Assembly: GCA_029251165.1 (NCBI GenBank)
Contig: JAQXDW010000003.1
Span: 1 to 57,895 of the forward strand
Source of the DNA: Myxococcota bacterium
Lineage (GTDB): Bacteria; Myxococcota_A; UBA796
Length of the DNA: 57,895 nucleotides
Direction: 5' to 3'
The translations under genes were made by a program, and so were the position numbers. The notes below the pieces were generated by a model that saw nothing but the letters and a program-made list of their open reading frames with translations, was not told the DNA's origin and ran no database searches. Of this stretch, positions 8,584-17,591 are shown piece after piece; the stretch's first letter is position 1; every line of letters starts with the position of its first letter.

Positions 8584-10104
8584 TCAGGGTGCCCGCGAGA
8601 ACACCACCAATTCGATATCTCCGGTCGACCATCGCCCCTGCTCGACAAACCCCGTCCGAGACTCCTCAATCGCCCCACCCAGATCCGGCAGTTCAGTGAG
8701 ATCGTAGTGGTCCGTCAGCAGCTCAGAGCGAATCCGAGACGCCGCAGGCCAGGCGCCACCGGGTGCGGTGACCCAGACGACCCCGCTGAGACTGGAGAGG
8801 GACTCATAGCTGCCGATGGGATCGAGGGTCACGCCGCGAACGCTCCGTTCGGGCCAGGCCTCGCGGACCGCGAGGGTCACGAAGCCTTCGTAGAGGGTGG
8901 GATCTTCAGAAAACACCAGGATGCCGCCGGTCGAGCCGGACAGCGCCGCGCAGGCCTCCTCAAGGGGCCAGTCGTGTCCACTCGGCGGACGCGCGAGCAC
9001 ATGCCGCGGCGCGACCCAGTCGATGGGCATCCACGGACCGCCCGGGACCAGGCCGATGCCGACCGCCAGCCAGGACCACACACCGCCGAGCACACCCAGC
9101 CACGCAAGCCGACCACGGCCGGCCGCCAGAACCGCCAGCGGTGCAAGCGCCGGGAGGGTGTAGTAGACCTGCTTCTTGGCGATGAGTGTGAAGAAGAGGG
9201 TCGCCGGAATGATCGCCATCAGGAGCACCCCGCTCGCCCGATGCTCCCACCGCGCCCGCCACAGCGACACCGCAGCCGCGCCGACCCCCAAGAGCATGAG
9301 GCCGCCGATGACAGGGCCAGCCTGAGAGTCCACGAGGACCAGCGGGTAGTACAGCGCATCCAGCAGCCCGTCGCCGACCGTCACCGCGCCTGCAGAGTCG
9401 ATCTCACCGACCGATGCCTGGCTGAGCACCTCAGCGGTGTGTCGAATGAAGAACTCCCGGTAGTACGCTGCGCTCAGCAAGACCGTCGCCCCCAGGCCGA
9501 GCGCGAGGTTGCTCCAGGCACGCCGATCCGTGCCGCGCAGCAGCGGAAGGACCGCAGGAACAAGGAAGAAGAGGACCGTGAGCCGATCCATCATCAGCCC
9601 GATCCCCAGGCAGACGCCATAGCCGAGGACCTCTCGGCGAACCCGCAGACCCTGGCTGCGGATGAGAAATGCCAGACCCGCAGCAGTCCAGGCGATCACC
9701 GCGAGGTTGGGCTCATAGCGGACCAGGCTCCCAAACACCCCAGGACACAGCAGCAGGAGAGCCGGCGCCAGGGGTGCATCGAGCCGACGTCCCAGCGAGC
9801 TCATTGCCGCAAGCAGCACCCCGAGGTGAATCAGGTTGGTCCCGATCATCACCGCTCGACTCGCCCCAGTGAGCGCCATCAGCGGCCAGGGGACGGCATA
9901 GAAGCCCCACGGCCAGTAGCCGATGTACATGTTCCAGCGCAGACGCCACACGTCCCAGGCTTGCAGCGCTGACCAGAGGTCCATGGCGTTGCCGACGTGC
10001 AGATACTCGTTCTGGTAGCCGTCTGGGAGGGGATTCCCCGTCAGCCACCAACTTAGCCACAGAGCTGCAGCCAGCCACATCAGAACCAGTGAGAGACGAG
10101 ACAT
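8584..10104 (-). CDS. Polytopic membrane glycosyltransferase-like protein (GT-C type)
   Basis: 506 residues with about ten hydrophobic segments and a first-loop acidic region (DGYQNEYLHVGNAMDL), followed by a soluble C-terminal domain of about 130 residues. This is the outline of lipid-phosphate-sugar-dependent GT-C transferases. A canonical DE/DD pair is not obvious, so the reaction and substrate remain open. No Shine-Dalgarno sequence is visible before the ATG. The HEAT-like gene starts on the same strand 18 nt below its stop's neighbourhood, so it may share the transcript. Confidence 0.6.
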   Translation of the reverse strand: MSRLSLVLMWLAAALWLSWWLTGNPLPDGYQNEYLHVGNAMDLWSALQAWDVWRLRWNMYIGYWPWGFYAVPWPLMALTGASRAVMIGTNLIHLGVLLAAMSSLGRRLDAPLAPALLLLCPGVFGSLVRYEPNLAVIAWTAAGLAFLIRSQGLRVRREVLGYGVCLGIGLMMDRLTVLFFLVPAVLPLLRGTDRRAWSNLALGLGATVLLSAAYYREFFIRHTAEVLSQASVGEIDSAGAVTVGDGLLDALYYPLVLVDSQAGPVIGGLMLLGVGAAAVSLWRARWEHRASGVLLMAIIPATLFFTLIAKKQVYYTLPALAPLAVLAAGRGRLAWLGVLGGVWSWLAVGIGLVPGGPWMPIDWVAPRHVLARPPSGHDWPLEEACAALSGSTGGILVFSEDPTLYEGFVTLAVREAWPERSVRGVTLDPIGSYESLSSLSGVVWVTAPGGAWPAASRIRSELLTDHYDLTELPDLGGAIEESRTGFVEQGRWSTGDIELVVFSRAP

Positions 10105-10540
10105 TTACACATGATTCATACGCTGACGCACATCATGAGGCGACGAAAAAGCAGGATCATATAGAACTGCGGGTGCAAAATAATTTCGAAACGAATGTCT
10201 GACACATGTGAAAAGCACGTCAGCTTTCAGCACAAAACCAACTCACAGTAAGGTAATGTCGCCGAATTAGACCTGCGGACGGGCTAACCGGGTCGGCGCG
10301 CCCGCTTAACAGGACCTCCCATTGCTTACAAATTACATCCTTAATGACTCTCATATGCCGAACATCATCGCTTGACGCTCCGGGGTGAGCAGCGCTAAAG
10401 CTTTTGTACCTACTCACAACTACAAAGCAGGAAACACGCGGTAAACCCGCCCCTGCTCCAACCCCAGTGGTGCACCTGCTCAAGTCCACGGATCTGAGCG
10501 CCCCTGCGCCGCAAAAACTGACTCAATTGAGGAGACCATC
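10105..10540. other. AT-richer leader/promoter region before HU gene
   Basis: 436 bp, visibly richer in A/T than its surroundings, between the divergent GT-C gene and the HU gene. A possible promoter TTGACG (near 10371) with TAAAGC about 18 nt downstream points at the HU gene. No gene is supported here. Confidence 0.35.
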
Positions 10541-10816
10541 ATGAACAAGGCTGATCTGACTGAGGCTCTCGCTGCAGAAGCTGGCATTCCCAAGGTCCAC
10601 GCTGCCCGGTACATCCACATCCTCACCAACACCATCGCAAACGCGCTCGTTGGTGGAGACAAGGTCACCATCTCGGACTTCGGCACCTTCACCGTGTCCC
10701 AGCGTCGTAACTTCAAGGGCTACAACCCTCGCAATGGCACTCAGATCGACGTCCCCGCTCGTCGCATCCCGGTGTTCCGTGCTGGCAAGGCGCTCAAGGA
10801 GTCCCTGAACGCTTAA
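10541..10816 (+). CDS. HU-family DNA-binding protein (paralogue 1)
   Basis: 91 residues. It has the HU/IHF fold: N-terminal MNKADLTEALAAEAGI, a dimer-core FGTF (DFGTFTV), and the beta-arm region ending in the conserved GYNPRNGTQIDVPARRIPVFRAGKALK. It bends and compacts DNA as a dimer. The start is fixed by GAGGAG a few nt upstream of ATG. A stem-loop pair downstream ends the transcript. A second, diverged HU gene lies at 21140. Charge and dimer-surface differences suggest the paralogues are not redundant. Confidence 0.95.
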   Translation: MNKADLTEALAAEAGIPKVHAARYIHILTNTIANALVGGDKVTISDFGTFTVSQRRNFKGYNPRNGTQIDVPARRIPVFRAGKALKESLNA

Positions 10817-10824
10817 GTTCAGTC

Positions 10825-10909
10825 ACCGGCAGCAGGGTGTTCCTTGCTGCCGGTCATGAGGTGCAGGTCCCGGGACTTGCGTGCTCCCCCTGCTGTAAGG
10901 CGGGGGTTT
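10825..10909 (+). terminator. Two successive hairpins after HU gene
   Basis: A 10-bp stem ACCGGCAGCA/TGCTGCCGGT (10825-10854) has no T-run. A second stem CCCCC/GGGGG (10886-10906) is followed by TTTA. Together they probably end the HU transcript. Confidence 0.6.
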
Positions 10910-11023
10910 ACTGTTTCTATGGGTTCAACAAGATGTACCGACTCCACCTGTCGGCAGATCGACCCACCGAAGCGCTTTGAGAGAGGCGGACGGTGACGAG
11001 ACGGTCGGGCTAACGTGCCCGAC

Positions 11024-11569
11024 TCAGCTGCCCGCCTTCTTCGCAGTGAACTCGCCCTGCAGCCCACAGTCCAGGTAGCCGTCGTCGTTGCTGTCGAGGC
11101 CCATGTAGGCATGGCCCTTGATCTCGTTGATGCCCAGCAGGTCGTTGTAGTAGAGCAGCCCGCCGAAGCTGACGTGCAGCTCATGCTCCGTCTGATTGTC
11201 GTCAAACTCGTTGTGGATGCCGGAGAACACAACGCCGCCGTGGCTGGAGATGAGACCGTAGAATTTCTCTCCTTCCTCCCCGGCAAACTCTGCATACATG
11301 CTCGATGGTGGGGTGCCTGCAATGTCCAGCGAGGCGCCGTTAATCCAGCCCATGTCGTCCGGCTTGAGGCCGGGGATGCTGCAGTTCTCATAGTCAATCT
11401 GGAGCCCAAACGTTGTGTTCCAGTTGCCGAGGATGTTCGGGATGTCGCCGGTATCGGTCCCTGAGCCGTCGATGTCGCCGCACTCCGCAGCGTCTTCTTC
11501 TGCTGCTGAGTCGCCGCGGCCTGAGCAGCCAATGAGCAGGGCCGCTGAAAGATACATCTGAATTCGCAT
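11024..11569 (-). CDS. Uncharacterised lipoprotein
   Basis: About 181 residues with a lipoprotein signal ending LLIGC, so Cys near residue 15 would be lipidated. The mature part starts with an acidic Ser/Glu/Asp linker (DSAAEEDAAE) typical of myxobacterial lipoproteins. A likely beta-sandwich follows with an EF-hand-like acidic stretch (DSNDDGYLDC). The second of two adjacent ATGs (11569) is chosen because GGAGG sits 4-5 nt before it; it would almost touch the first. No known family is recognised. Confidence 0.75.
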   Translation of the reverse strand: MRIQMYLSAALLIGCSGRGDSAAEEDAAECGDIDGSGTDTGDIPNILGNWNTTFGLQIDYENCSIPGLKPDDMGWINGASLDIAGTPPSSMYAEFAGEEGEKFYGLISSHGGVVFSGIHNEFDDNQTEHELHVSFGGLLYYNDLLGINEIKGHAYMGLDSNDDGYLDCGLQGEFTAKKAGS

Positions 11570-11635
11570 CATGCCTCCATAAGAAAGGAGTGTAGATCCG
11601 CCTCATCGTGGGTGCTGTCAGAAGAAGGACAACGC

Positions 11636-12250
11636 TCAGAGCCCACCAGACTCAGGACCGATGATCACGACCAGGCGGCGGTTTTGCTCTCGGCCTTCCG
11701 GCGTGTCGTTGGTGGCGATGGGCTGAGCGGGGCCGCGACCCGCGATGGTGAAGCGCGCCTCCTCGATCTCGAACATCTCGACCATTATCTGCATAAACGA
11801 CGCTGCCCGGAAGACCGAGAGGGCCCAATTGCTGCCGTACTGGCGCTTGAGAGAGCCGGTCAGCGGTCGGTCGTCGGTGTGGCCGATGATGCGAATCCGG
11901 GCTGAGTCGTGCAGCCGCAGCGCAACGCTCAGCAGATCGAGAACCATCGCCGCTTCCGAACGGATCGTGGTGCTGCCCGAGGAGAACAGCAGCGCGCCGG
12001 GGATGATGACCACAGTCTGCGCGCCCTCCCGGCTCACGCTCACCTCGCTGCCCGCAAAGACCTGAAGCAGCTCTGTGTAGAGTGGATTGCGCTCTTGAGA
12101 CTCCCCGCAGCCCGCCAGGGCATCTTGGAGCTGCTGGTTGCGAAGCTTCGTCGCAATAATCTCACGGTCAAGCTGGTAGATCAGGTCCTGCTGACGAGAC
12201 TCTGGAGAGATCCAGGCACAGCCCAGCAGCGACAAGACCATCACACCCAT
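11636..12250 (-). CDS. OmpA-domain outer-membrane lipoprotein
   Basis: About 204 residues. A short signal with lipobox LLGC is followed by a coiled-coil segment (DLIYQLDREIIATKLRNQQL) and an OmpA-like peptidoglycan-binding domain (IGHTDDRP, NWALSVFRA, AGRGPAQPIATND, NRRLVVII). It probably tethers the outer membrane to peptidoglycan. The start overlaps the exonuclease stop; ATG 12250 gives the better signal peptide and ATG 12241 (TGATG overlap) is the alternative. It is the last gene of a four-gene overlapping operon. Confidence 0.85.
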   Translation of the reverse strand: MGVMVLSLLGCAWISPESRQQDLIYQLDREIIATKLRNQQLQDALAGCGESQERNPLYTELLQVFAGSEVSVSREGAQTVVIIPGALLFSSGSTTIRSEAAMVLDLLSVALRLHDSARIRIIGHTDDRPLTGSLKRQYGSNWALSVFRAASFMQIMVEMFEIEEARFTIAGRGPAQPIATNDTPEGREQNRRLVVIIGPESGGL

Positions 12251-13113
12251 GTCGGCGGATCCAGGGTCCAGTCTGTCGGCCCCTGGCTTCGTGGAGAGCC
12301 GCGCCCGCGGCCAGCAGTCCGGGCACGCAGCCAGCGCTTGGCCCACTGCCGCACAGAGTCGGGGTAGATCGTGTGCCAGCCGCCGTTCTTTCGCTCTACA
12401 GCGATGACCATCCACTGGAGGTAGTCCGGCCGGGCCTCGACAGTCTCTCCCCGGTACGGACCGGTCATGAACCGGGCCACGCCTTCCTCTCCGACCTCCA
12501 GGTGGCCGGTCTCTGGCGGCAGACCGACCGCGACGGCCCAGTCCACCATGCCCTCCAGCTCCGGCGGGGAGCCGTAGTGGCGGGCGATCTCTACGAACAC
12601 CCGGCCGCAGCACTCCGCATCGTGGGAGGCCCGGTGAGCATTGTCGAGGGGAACACCGAGCTTTGTCGCGACAGCCTCCAGCTTGTAGGAGCGCATGTCG
12701 GTGATCTGGCGCTTGGCGAGCGGCAGCGTATCGACCTCAGCGCGGGTCTTGGGCCAGTGCAGACCGCACCGCTTCATCTCCGACCTCAAGAACGCCATGT
12801 CGAACGAGAAGTTGTGGGCGATGAGGATGGCATCCTCCAGCACCGCGCGAATCTGGTCGGCAACCTTCGCGAAGACCGGTGCGTCGACCACCATGTCGTC
12901 TGTGATGTTGCTGACCCGAGAGGCCTCTCGGGGAATCGGCATCTCGGGGTTGATCATCAGCTGGTGGTGCTTGACCCCGGTGACGTGCATCTCGGCATTG
13001 ACCATCAGCTCGACCGCGCCGAACTCAATGACCCGATCGCCCTCAAACGGTCGCAGCCCGGTGGTCTCTGTGTCGAATGCAACGATTCGGCAGTCCGTCC
13101 AGCGCATGGTCAT
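12241..13113 (-). CDS. DEDDh 3'-5' exonuclease, DnaQ/epsilon-like
   Basis: 290 residues. Exo I is FDTETTG, Exo II HNFSFDMAFL, and Exo III HRASHDAEC with catalytic His and Asp, so the DEDDh site is complete. The exonuclease domain covers residues about 5-175. The remaining 110 residues hold a small beta-rich domain (GPYRGETVEARPDYLQWM) of a type seen attached to some standalone exonucleases. ATG 13113 is supported by GGAGG 6 nt upstream and a 4-nt ATGA overlap with the nucleosidase gene. Whether it proofreads or acts in repair is not shown. Confidence 0.88.
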   Translation of the reverse strand: MTMRWTDCRIVAFDTETTGLRPFEGDRVIEFGAVELMVNAEMHVTGVKHHQLMINPEMPIPREASRVSNITDDMVVDAPVFAKVADQIRAVLEDAILIAHNFSFDMAFLRSEMKRCGLHWPKTRAEVDTLPLAKRQITDMRSYKLEAVATKLGVPLDNAHRASHDAECCGRVFVEIARHYGSPPELEGMVDWAVAVGLPPETGHLEVGEEGVARFMTGPYRGETVEARPDYLQWMVIAVERKNGGWHTIYPDSVRQWAKRWLRARTAGRGRGSPRSQGPTDWTLDPPTWV

Positions 13114-13673
13114 GCAGAGCCTCCGATCCACGTTCCGATTGCAGCCCGGGCTGCCCTGCGGGCGACAACACGGTTGGTCAGCCAGTGGGTGTGCGCCTCC
13201 GGGCCGACCCGGTGGGTGATCCCAAAGACCATTGTAAACGGAACCCCAGCAGAAGCACAGGCATACGCCACGCCAAAGGCTTCCAGCTGCTCGACCTGCC
13301 AGTCGTCTGCGAGTCGGCGGGCGAGGATGGCATCGGTGGAGATGGCATCAACCGAGAGGATCCCAACATGGGGCACGTCGAAGCGCGCCATCAGCCGAGG
13401 GTCTGCGGGAATCGGCGCCGGCGGGCGCGGGGTGTAGCCCAGCCCCATCACGCTGAGCCCCTGAGCCTGACCGACCCGCGCAGCGACCACGGCTGCTCCC
13501 ACAGCCGGTCCGCCGGGGTAGGCTCCAGCGGTTCCCATCATCACCACGCCGTCCGGAGCATGCTCGCGGATGAGGGAGGTTGCGGCAACAGCAGCCTGGA
13601 CCGCTCCGACACCGACGGGGTGCCCGGGCAGATCAGCCAGCTCCTCTCGAACAGCACTGACGAGGAGAATCAC
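13110..13673 (-). CDS. Nucleosidase/phosphorylase-superfamily protein, futalosine hydrolase (MqnB)-like
   Basis: 187 residues. It has the purine-nucleoside-phosphorylase-like fold signature VGVGAVQAAVA, VVMMGTAGAYPG and late VEQLEAFGVAYACASAGVPF, where the Glu would contact ribose. Length and the AYACASAGVPF segment fit futalosine hydrolase or the related MTA/SAH nucleosidases. The futalosine role is an inference, because no other mqn gene is nearby. The GTG start overlaps the membrane-protein stop by 4 nt (GTGA). Confidence 0.65.
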   Translation of the reverse strand: MILLVSAVREELADLPGHPVGVGAVQAAVAATSLIREHAPDGVVMMGTAGAYPGGPAVGAAVVAARVGQAQGLSVMGLGYTPRPPAPIPADPRLMARFDVPHVGILSVDAISTDAILARRLADDWQVEQLEAFGVAYACASAGVPFTMVFGITHRVGPEAHTHWLTNRVVARRAARAAIGTWIGGSA

Positions 13674-14539
13674 GACCGGCGCCGCTTCTTGCGCCGGGGC
13701 TCCTCAGGCTCCGGAGGAGGCTCGGCCGCCCGCTCCAGAGACGAGAGGTACTTGTTCCCGACCCAAGCGATCGCCTGGACGGCACCCTGCCCGAGCAGGA
13801 TCGCGCCGAGGCCAGCGAAGGCGATGCCGCGGACGTTGTCCAGCGGAGTGATGCCAGACTGCGGCAGCAGCGCTCCGTAGCAGGCAAGGGTCGCCATGTC
13901 ACCGGAGAAGCGCTCGCAGCCCTTCTTCAGCTCCAGGTACAGGCCAAGGATCGCGATCAGCGCCGCGAAGCCCCACAGGACCGGCACCGCCGGCGGTCCC
14001 TTGACGACGTCCAGGATGAGCGAGGTGGCCGCGCCGCCGTTGTAGTTGGTGACCGTGATCTCGACCGCGCCGCTGCCCTTGATGTCGTAGCGTTCCTGGA
14101 GGTCTTCACCGACCGAGCCGCTGCGGCGGGTGCCGGTGGAGATCCCCTCCCCATCGACGACATCCACATCCGGCCCGCCGCCGCTTCCCGAGCGCTTGAC
14201 GGTGCCGGTGAGGTTCTGGGCCCACTTGTCTCCCTTGACCCGCAGCGCATACGAGGTCTTGCCCAGATCCTCATCCTCTGACAGCTCCGCAGTGACCATC
14301 AGGGAGTGCCCCTCAGGGAGGGTCATCTCGACCTTGTCTTTCTGGGCCTTGATGCTCTCGGTCTGAAGAGATGCGCCCGGGTCGAGCACCGTAGAGGCGA
14401 CATAGGCGGGGCAGGCCATCGCAGCGAGGACGACAAGCACGGAGAGCGGGGGAACCTTCTTGAGATCAAACAGCCGCTGAATCGCTGGGACGGCGATTAC
14501 ACCGACAATCACGGAGAGCAGCAGTACCGGGAGAATCAT
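13670..14539 (-). CDS. Uncharacterised integral membrane protein with extracytoplasmic domain
   Basis: 289 residues. Two N-terminal membrane segments (LPVLLLSVIVGVIAVPAI and PPLSVLVVLAAMACPAYVA) lead to a beta-rich extracytoplasmic domain (residues about 55-165). Two or three C-terminal membrane segments follow, then a basic tail (RRKKRRRS) facing the cytoplasm. ATG 14539 is chosen because the sequence before it has no coding character. It heads the four-gene operon down to 11636 and is divergent from the sulfatase gene 45 bp away. No family recognised. Confidence 0.6.
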   Translation of the reverse strand: MILPVLLLSVIVGVIAVPAIQRLFDLKKVPPLSVLVVLAAMACPAYVASTVLDPGASLQTESIKAQKDKVEMTLPEGHSLMVTAELSEDEDLGKTSYALRVKGDKWAQNLTGTVKRSGSGGGPDVDVVDGEGISTGTRRSGSVGEDLQERYDIKGSGAVEITVTNYNGGAATSLILDVVKGPPAVPVLWGFAALIAILGLYLELKKGCERFSGDMATLACYGALLPQSGITPLDNVRGIAFAGLGAILLGQGAVQAIAWVGNKYLSSLERAAEPPPEPEEPRRKKRRRS

Positions 14540-14584
14540 GAGGGAGCCTGGGTTGGTTCGGGGGCGAAGGTTAACACCACCGCG

Positions 14585-16975
14585 ATGACCGCGCTGACCC
14601 TGCTTGTGCTCGGGTGCCGACCGCCTCACGGAGAGGCCCCTCCAGCACTCCGACTCGATCGACACCCTGAGCTGCTCACGGCGCTGACGCTGCCGCAGTC
14701 CAGCCGTGAAGAGCCAGCCCCAACGATCATTCCCCTTCCGCGCCCGTTCAGCGCGCCGAGCACCCTGCCCGGCCTGGGCGGAGACGATGCGGAGGCGGAC
14801 ACCTGGCGGACCGAGCTGCCCGTTCGCCACGTCTGGTACGGGCACAGCCGCCAAAAAGCGCCGCCAGGAATGGTGCTCACCGGACCGGACGGAGCCGTCA
14901 ATTACAGCCCGCGGGGGCTGGGCTGGTCGATCCGCAAGGGCAAGCTGGAGCTGCGTCTTCCCCGAGACGCCGCGCCGCCAGAGCACACCGACTACCACCT
15001 CACCCATCCCGAATCCACCGCGCGGGAGAACGGGCGCAGCCAGTCCTGGTCGGGGCTGGAGGGTGCAGACTTTGCCCTGCGAGATGCGCGCATTCTCGAC
15101 GGCAGCCGCCACGGCATCTTTCTTCCTGCCCCGGCAAGCGCCACCTGGGAGGTCGAGCTGTTCGACGGCGCAGTGCTCGATCTGCAGGTCGTCTTGCAGC
15201 GTCCGCTGGTGAGCACCGCGCAGAAGTCTGACGGCGCAGCGCTGCGAGTCCGGCTTACCCACGACGAGATCGACACCGAGATCGGACGGGTATCTCTGCT
15301 TCCCGGCAGCCAGCGTGCGCTGCAGATCGCGCTGCCCCGTGGGCTGTCAGGCAAGGGGCAGCTCACCCTGGAGAGCATCTCTGCAGGAGAGAGCGCGCTG
15401 GACTACCTCTTTGTCTCCGCCCCCACGCTCTACCGCCCAGAGAAGACTCCGCGCCGGGTGGTGATGATCTTCGTCGACACCCTTCGTCCCGATCACCTCG
15501 GGCTGTACGGCTACGCGCGCCCGACGTCCGCCAACCTCGACGAATGGGCGCGCGAAGGCGTGGTGTTCACGGAGGCTCGGAGCGTCGCGCCCTGGACCCT
15601 TCCCTCCGCACGCGCCGCGCTGAGCGGGGTTCAGCCGGAGCGGTGGAACGAGACGGAGAGCCTCGCCCAGCGGCTCTCTCAGGCTGGCTTCACCACCGCC
15701 GGCTTCGTCAGCAATGCCTTCCTCTCCGATGCGCTCGGCATGAACCGCGGCTTTGATCACTTCACCGACAGCCACTTCGCCTCTGCTGAGGATCAGGTGT
15801 CCGACGCCATGGCGCTGCTGGAGGCGTACGACGACCGGGACGTCGCGGTGATGGTCCACCTCATGGACACCCACCTCCCCTACAAGGAGCCTGAGGACTA
15901 CCGCCAGATCTGGGCCGGCGACGCGCTGCTGCCCAACAAGTTCGGCCGCACACGCCTGAGCACCCTGGCGGACGACGACACCACCGTCCACCAGTACGTC
16001 GTGGACCGCTATGACCAGAACATTCGCTACGTCGACGATGCCCTCGCCCCCTTGCTTGAGTCGCTGTCGCCCCAGGATGTGGTGGTGTTCTTCTCCGACC
16101 ACGGCGAGGAGTTCTGGGAGCACGGCAAGGTCGAGCACGGGCACAGCCTGTACGACGAGGTCATCCGGGTTCCGCTGATCCTCTCCGCTCCAGGGCTGTC
16201 TCCAGGGCGCATCGACGCGCCGGTCTCCCTCCTCGACATCACCCCGACCCTCCTCGACCTGCTCGACATCTCCGCCGATGGCCTCCAGGGCTCCTCCCTC
16301 CGTCCCGTGGCACGCGGTGAAGACGGAGCCGAGACGGCCCTCCGCCAGCGTCCTCAGGCGTTCGGTCGAACGCTCTACGGTCGCACCCTCTGGGGCACCC
16401 TGGAGGACACCACCAAGCGCATCCGGATGCGCGACGAGCTGGTGGCGTTCGAGCTCGCCTCAGACCCCGCGGAGGCAAGCAGCCAGCCCGCTGAGGCCGC
16501 CGAGGTGCAGGCGGGTCTGACCGAGGCACTCGGCCGAGAGGTCTCGCGAGTCTGGCGCGTGGAGACGCTCGGCACCGGCAAGGGCGCCACGATCCCAGGC
16601 GAGGTGCGCATCACCCACCCCGCAGGATTCCTGGCGGCCTGGAAGGCCTACGATCCCCACGGACGCCACACCGATCCGATCATCGAGGACGGCACCGTTC
16701 GGCTCATCTCCACCCGGGCACTCAAGATGCCCGCTGAGGTCTTCCTGCTCCCCGCAAGCCTCGATCCGACCGGGCTCATGCTCACCCAATTCAACGGCGA
16801 CCTCCGCGCGTACTCCGAGCCCGGCACCGACGGCATGCTGCAGCGGCTCAAGACCAGCGGCGGCACCGTGAAGGTGGTGACCGACATCGCGCCGCTGCCC
16901 GTCGACGGAGATGCCGAGGCGTTCTTCCCTGCAGGGCTGGAGGACAAGCTGCGGGAGCTTGGCTACCTCGAGTAG
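14585..16975 (+). CDS. Sulfatase/alkaline-phosphatase-fold lipoprotein
   Basis: 796 residues. Signal peptide with lipobox LVLGC, then about 280 residues of unique N-terminal domain. The sulfatase domain begins at FVDTLRPDHLG (Asp298, metal). The nucleophile position reads TLPSAR with Thr338, as in LtaS-like phosphotransferases, rather than the Cys or Ser needed for formylglycine sulfatases. A second metal site follows (SDHGEEFWEHG, GHSLYDE). It is therefore more likely a phospho- or phosphonate-transferase or hydrolase on the cell envelope than a sulfatase. The C-terminal 250 residues are unassigned. Confidence 0.82.
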   Translation: MTALTLLVLGCRPPHGEAPPALRLDRHPELLTALTLPQSSREEPAPTIIPLPRPFSAPSTLPGLGGDDAEADTWRTELPVRHVWYGHSRQKAPPGMVLTGPDGAVNYSPRGLGWSIRKGKLELRLPRDAAPPEHTDYHLTHPESTARENGRSQSWSGLEGADFALRDARILDGSRHGIFLPAPASATWEVELFDGAVLDLQVVLQRPLVSTAQKSDGAALRVRLTHDEIDTEIGRVSLLPGSQRALQIALPRGLSGKGQLTLESISAGESALDYLFVSAPTLYRPEKTPRRVVMIFVDTLRPDHLGLYGYARPTSANLDEWAREGVVFTEARSVAPWTLPSARAALSGVQPERWNETESLAQRLSQAGFTTAGFVSNAFLSDALGMNRGFDHFTDSHFASAEDQVSDAMALLEAYDDRDVAVMVHLMDTHLPYKEPEDYRQIWAGDALLPNKFGRTRLSTLADDDTTVHQYVVDRYDQNIRYVDDALAPLLESLSPQDVVVFFSDHGEEFWEHGKVEHGHSLYDEVIRVPLILSAPGLSPGRIDAPVSLLDITPTLLDLLDISADGLQGSSLRPVARGEDGAETALRQRPQAFGRTLYGRTLWGTLEDTTKRIRMRDELVAFELASDPAEASSQPAEAAEVQAGLTEALGREVSRVWRVETLGTGKGATIPGEVRITHPAGFLAAWKAYDPHGRHTDPIIEDGTVRLISTRALKMPAEVFLLPASLDPTGLMLTQFNGDLRAYSEPGTDGMLQRLKTSGGTVKVVTDIAPLPVDGDAEAFFPAGLEDKLRELGYLE

Positions 16976-17063
16976 CCCACGCCCACGCCCACGCTGCCAG
17001 CCGCCCTGAGACCACGAGGCTCCAGGCGGGTGAGTCGCCGACAGATCCGCTACAATCCCACCC

Positions 17064-17591
17064 ATGATGCTCCTCACCCTGCTCGTCGGCCTCGCCTCTG
17101 CTGCCCCACCACCAGCCGCGCTGCCGGAGGACTGCCAGCTCAATCCCGCTGCCATCCCCGCCTTCACGCTCGTCGACGAGAATCCGAACTCAGCGACCTA
17201 CGGCCAGGACGTCTCCAGCAGCGAGCTGCTCGGTCCGGTCCTGGTGATGTACTGGGCGCAGGCATCGTGAAGCCACTGCCAGGCGCAGGCTGCGTCTCTT
17301 CAGGAAATCTGGGATGAAAACAGCACCACATGGGGCGATGTCTCCCTGGTGATCATCAACCATGCCGGCACGGAGGAGAGCCTCCCAGACCTCGCCGACG
17401 GGGTGAGCCTGCCGATCCTCCAGGACACCTCCACCGAGGACGTCTTCGACCAGTACGGCGCATCAAAGTGGTATATATACCTTGTTGATTCGAAGGGTGT
17501 GCCCCGCACCATTCACTACAGTCTCGATCTGGACGGCGAGCGAGATCGCCTGCTGTCTGACATCGCCGCGCTGGTGAAGGAGGCAGAATGA
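17064..17591 (+). CDS. Thioredoxin-fold selenoprotein with UxxC motif (in-frame UGA at 17268-17270)
   Basis: 175 residues if UGA is read as selenocysteine. A signal peptide (MMLLTLLVGLASA) is followed by LVMYWAQAS-U69-SHC72, the thioredoxin active-site position with U replacing the first Cys. After the UGA the same frame continues as a normal thioredoxin fold with a DQYGASKWYIYLVD strand and ends at 17591. Without readthrough the product would be 68 residues with no redox site. A hairpin just past UGA (17276-17303) is SECIS-like, and tRNA-Sec is at 2470. It is probably a periplasmic thiol oxidoreductase. It overlaps the FG-GAP gene by ATGA. Confidence 0.85.
17276..17303 (+). promoter_or_regulatory. 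Candidate bacterial SECIS hairpin of the thioredoxin-like selenoprotein
   Basis: The stem GGCGC/GCGTC (one G-U pair) closes the apical loop AGGCT, whose first base is 17 nt after the UGA. A weaker outer CTG/CAG pair extends it. SelB-binding loops usually carry early G residues, as here. Confidence 0.6.

Noticed and set aside
10220..10489. 89-codon frame in the AT-richer region before the HU gene.
   Set aside because: No ribosome site, poor codon character and no recognisable domain.
17268..17270. TGA at 17268 (and 57266) as a nonsense mutation or sequencing error.
   Set aside because: Both stops fall exactly on the redox Cys position, are followed by SECIS-like hairpins at the same distance, and tRNA-Sec is present. 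A pseudogene would not show this.
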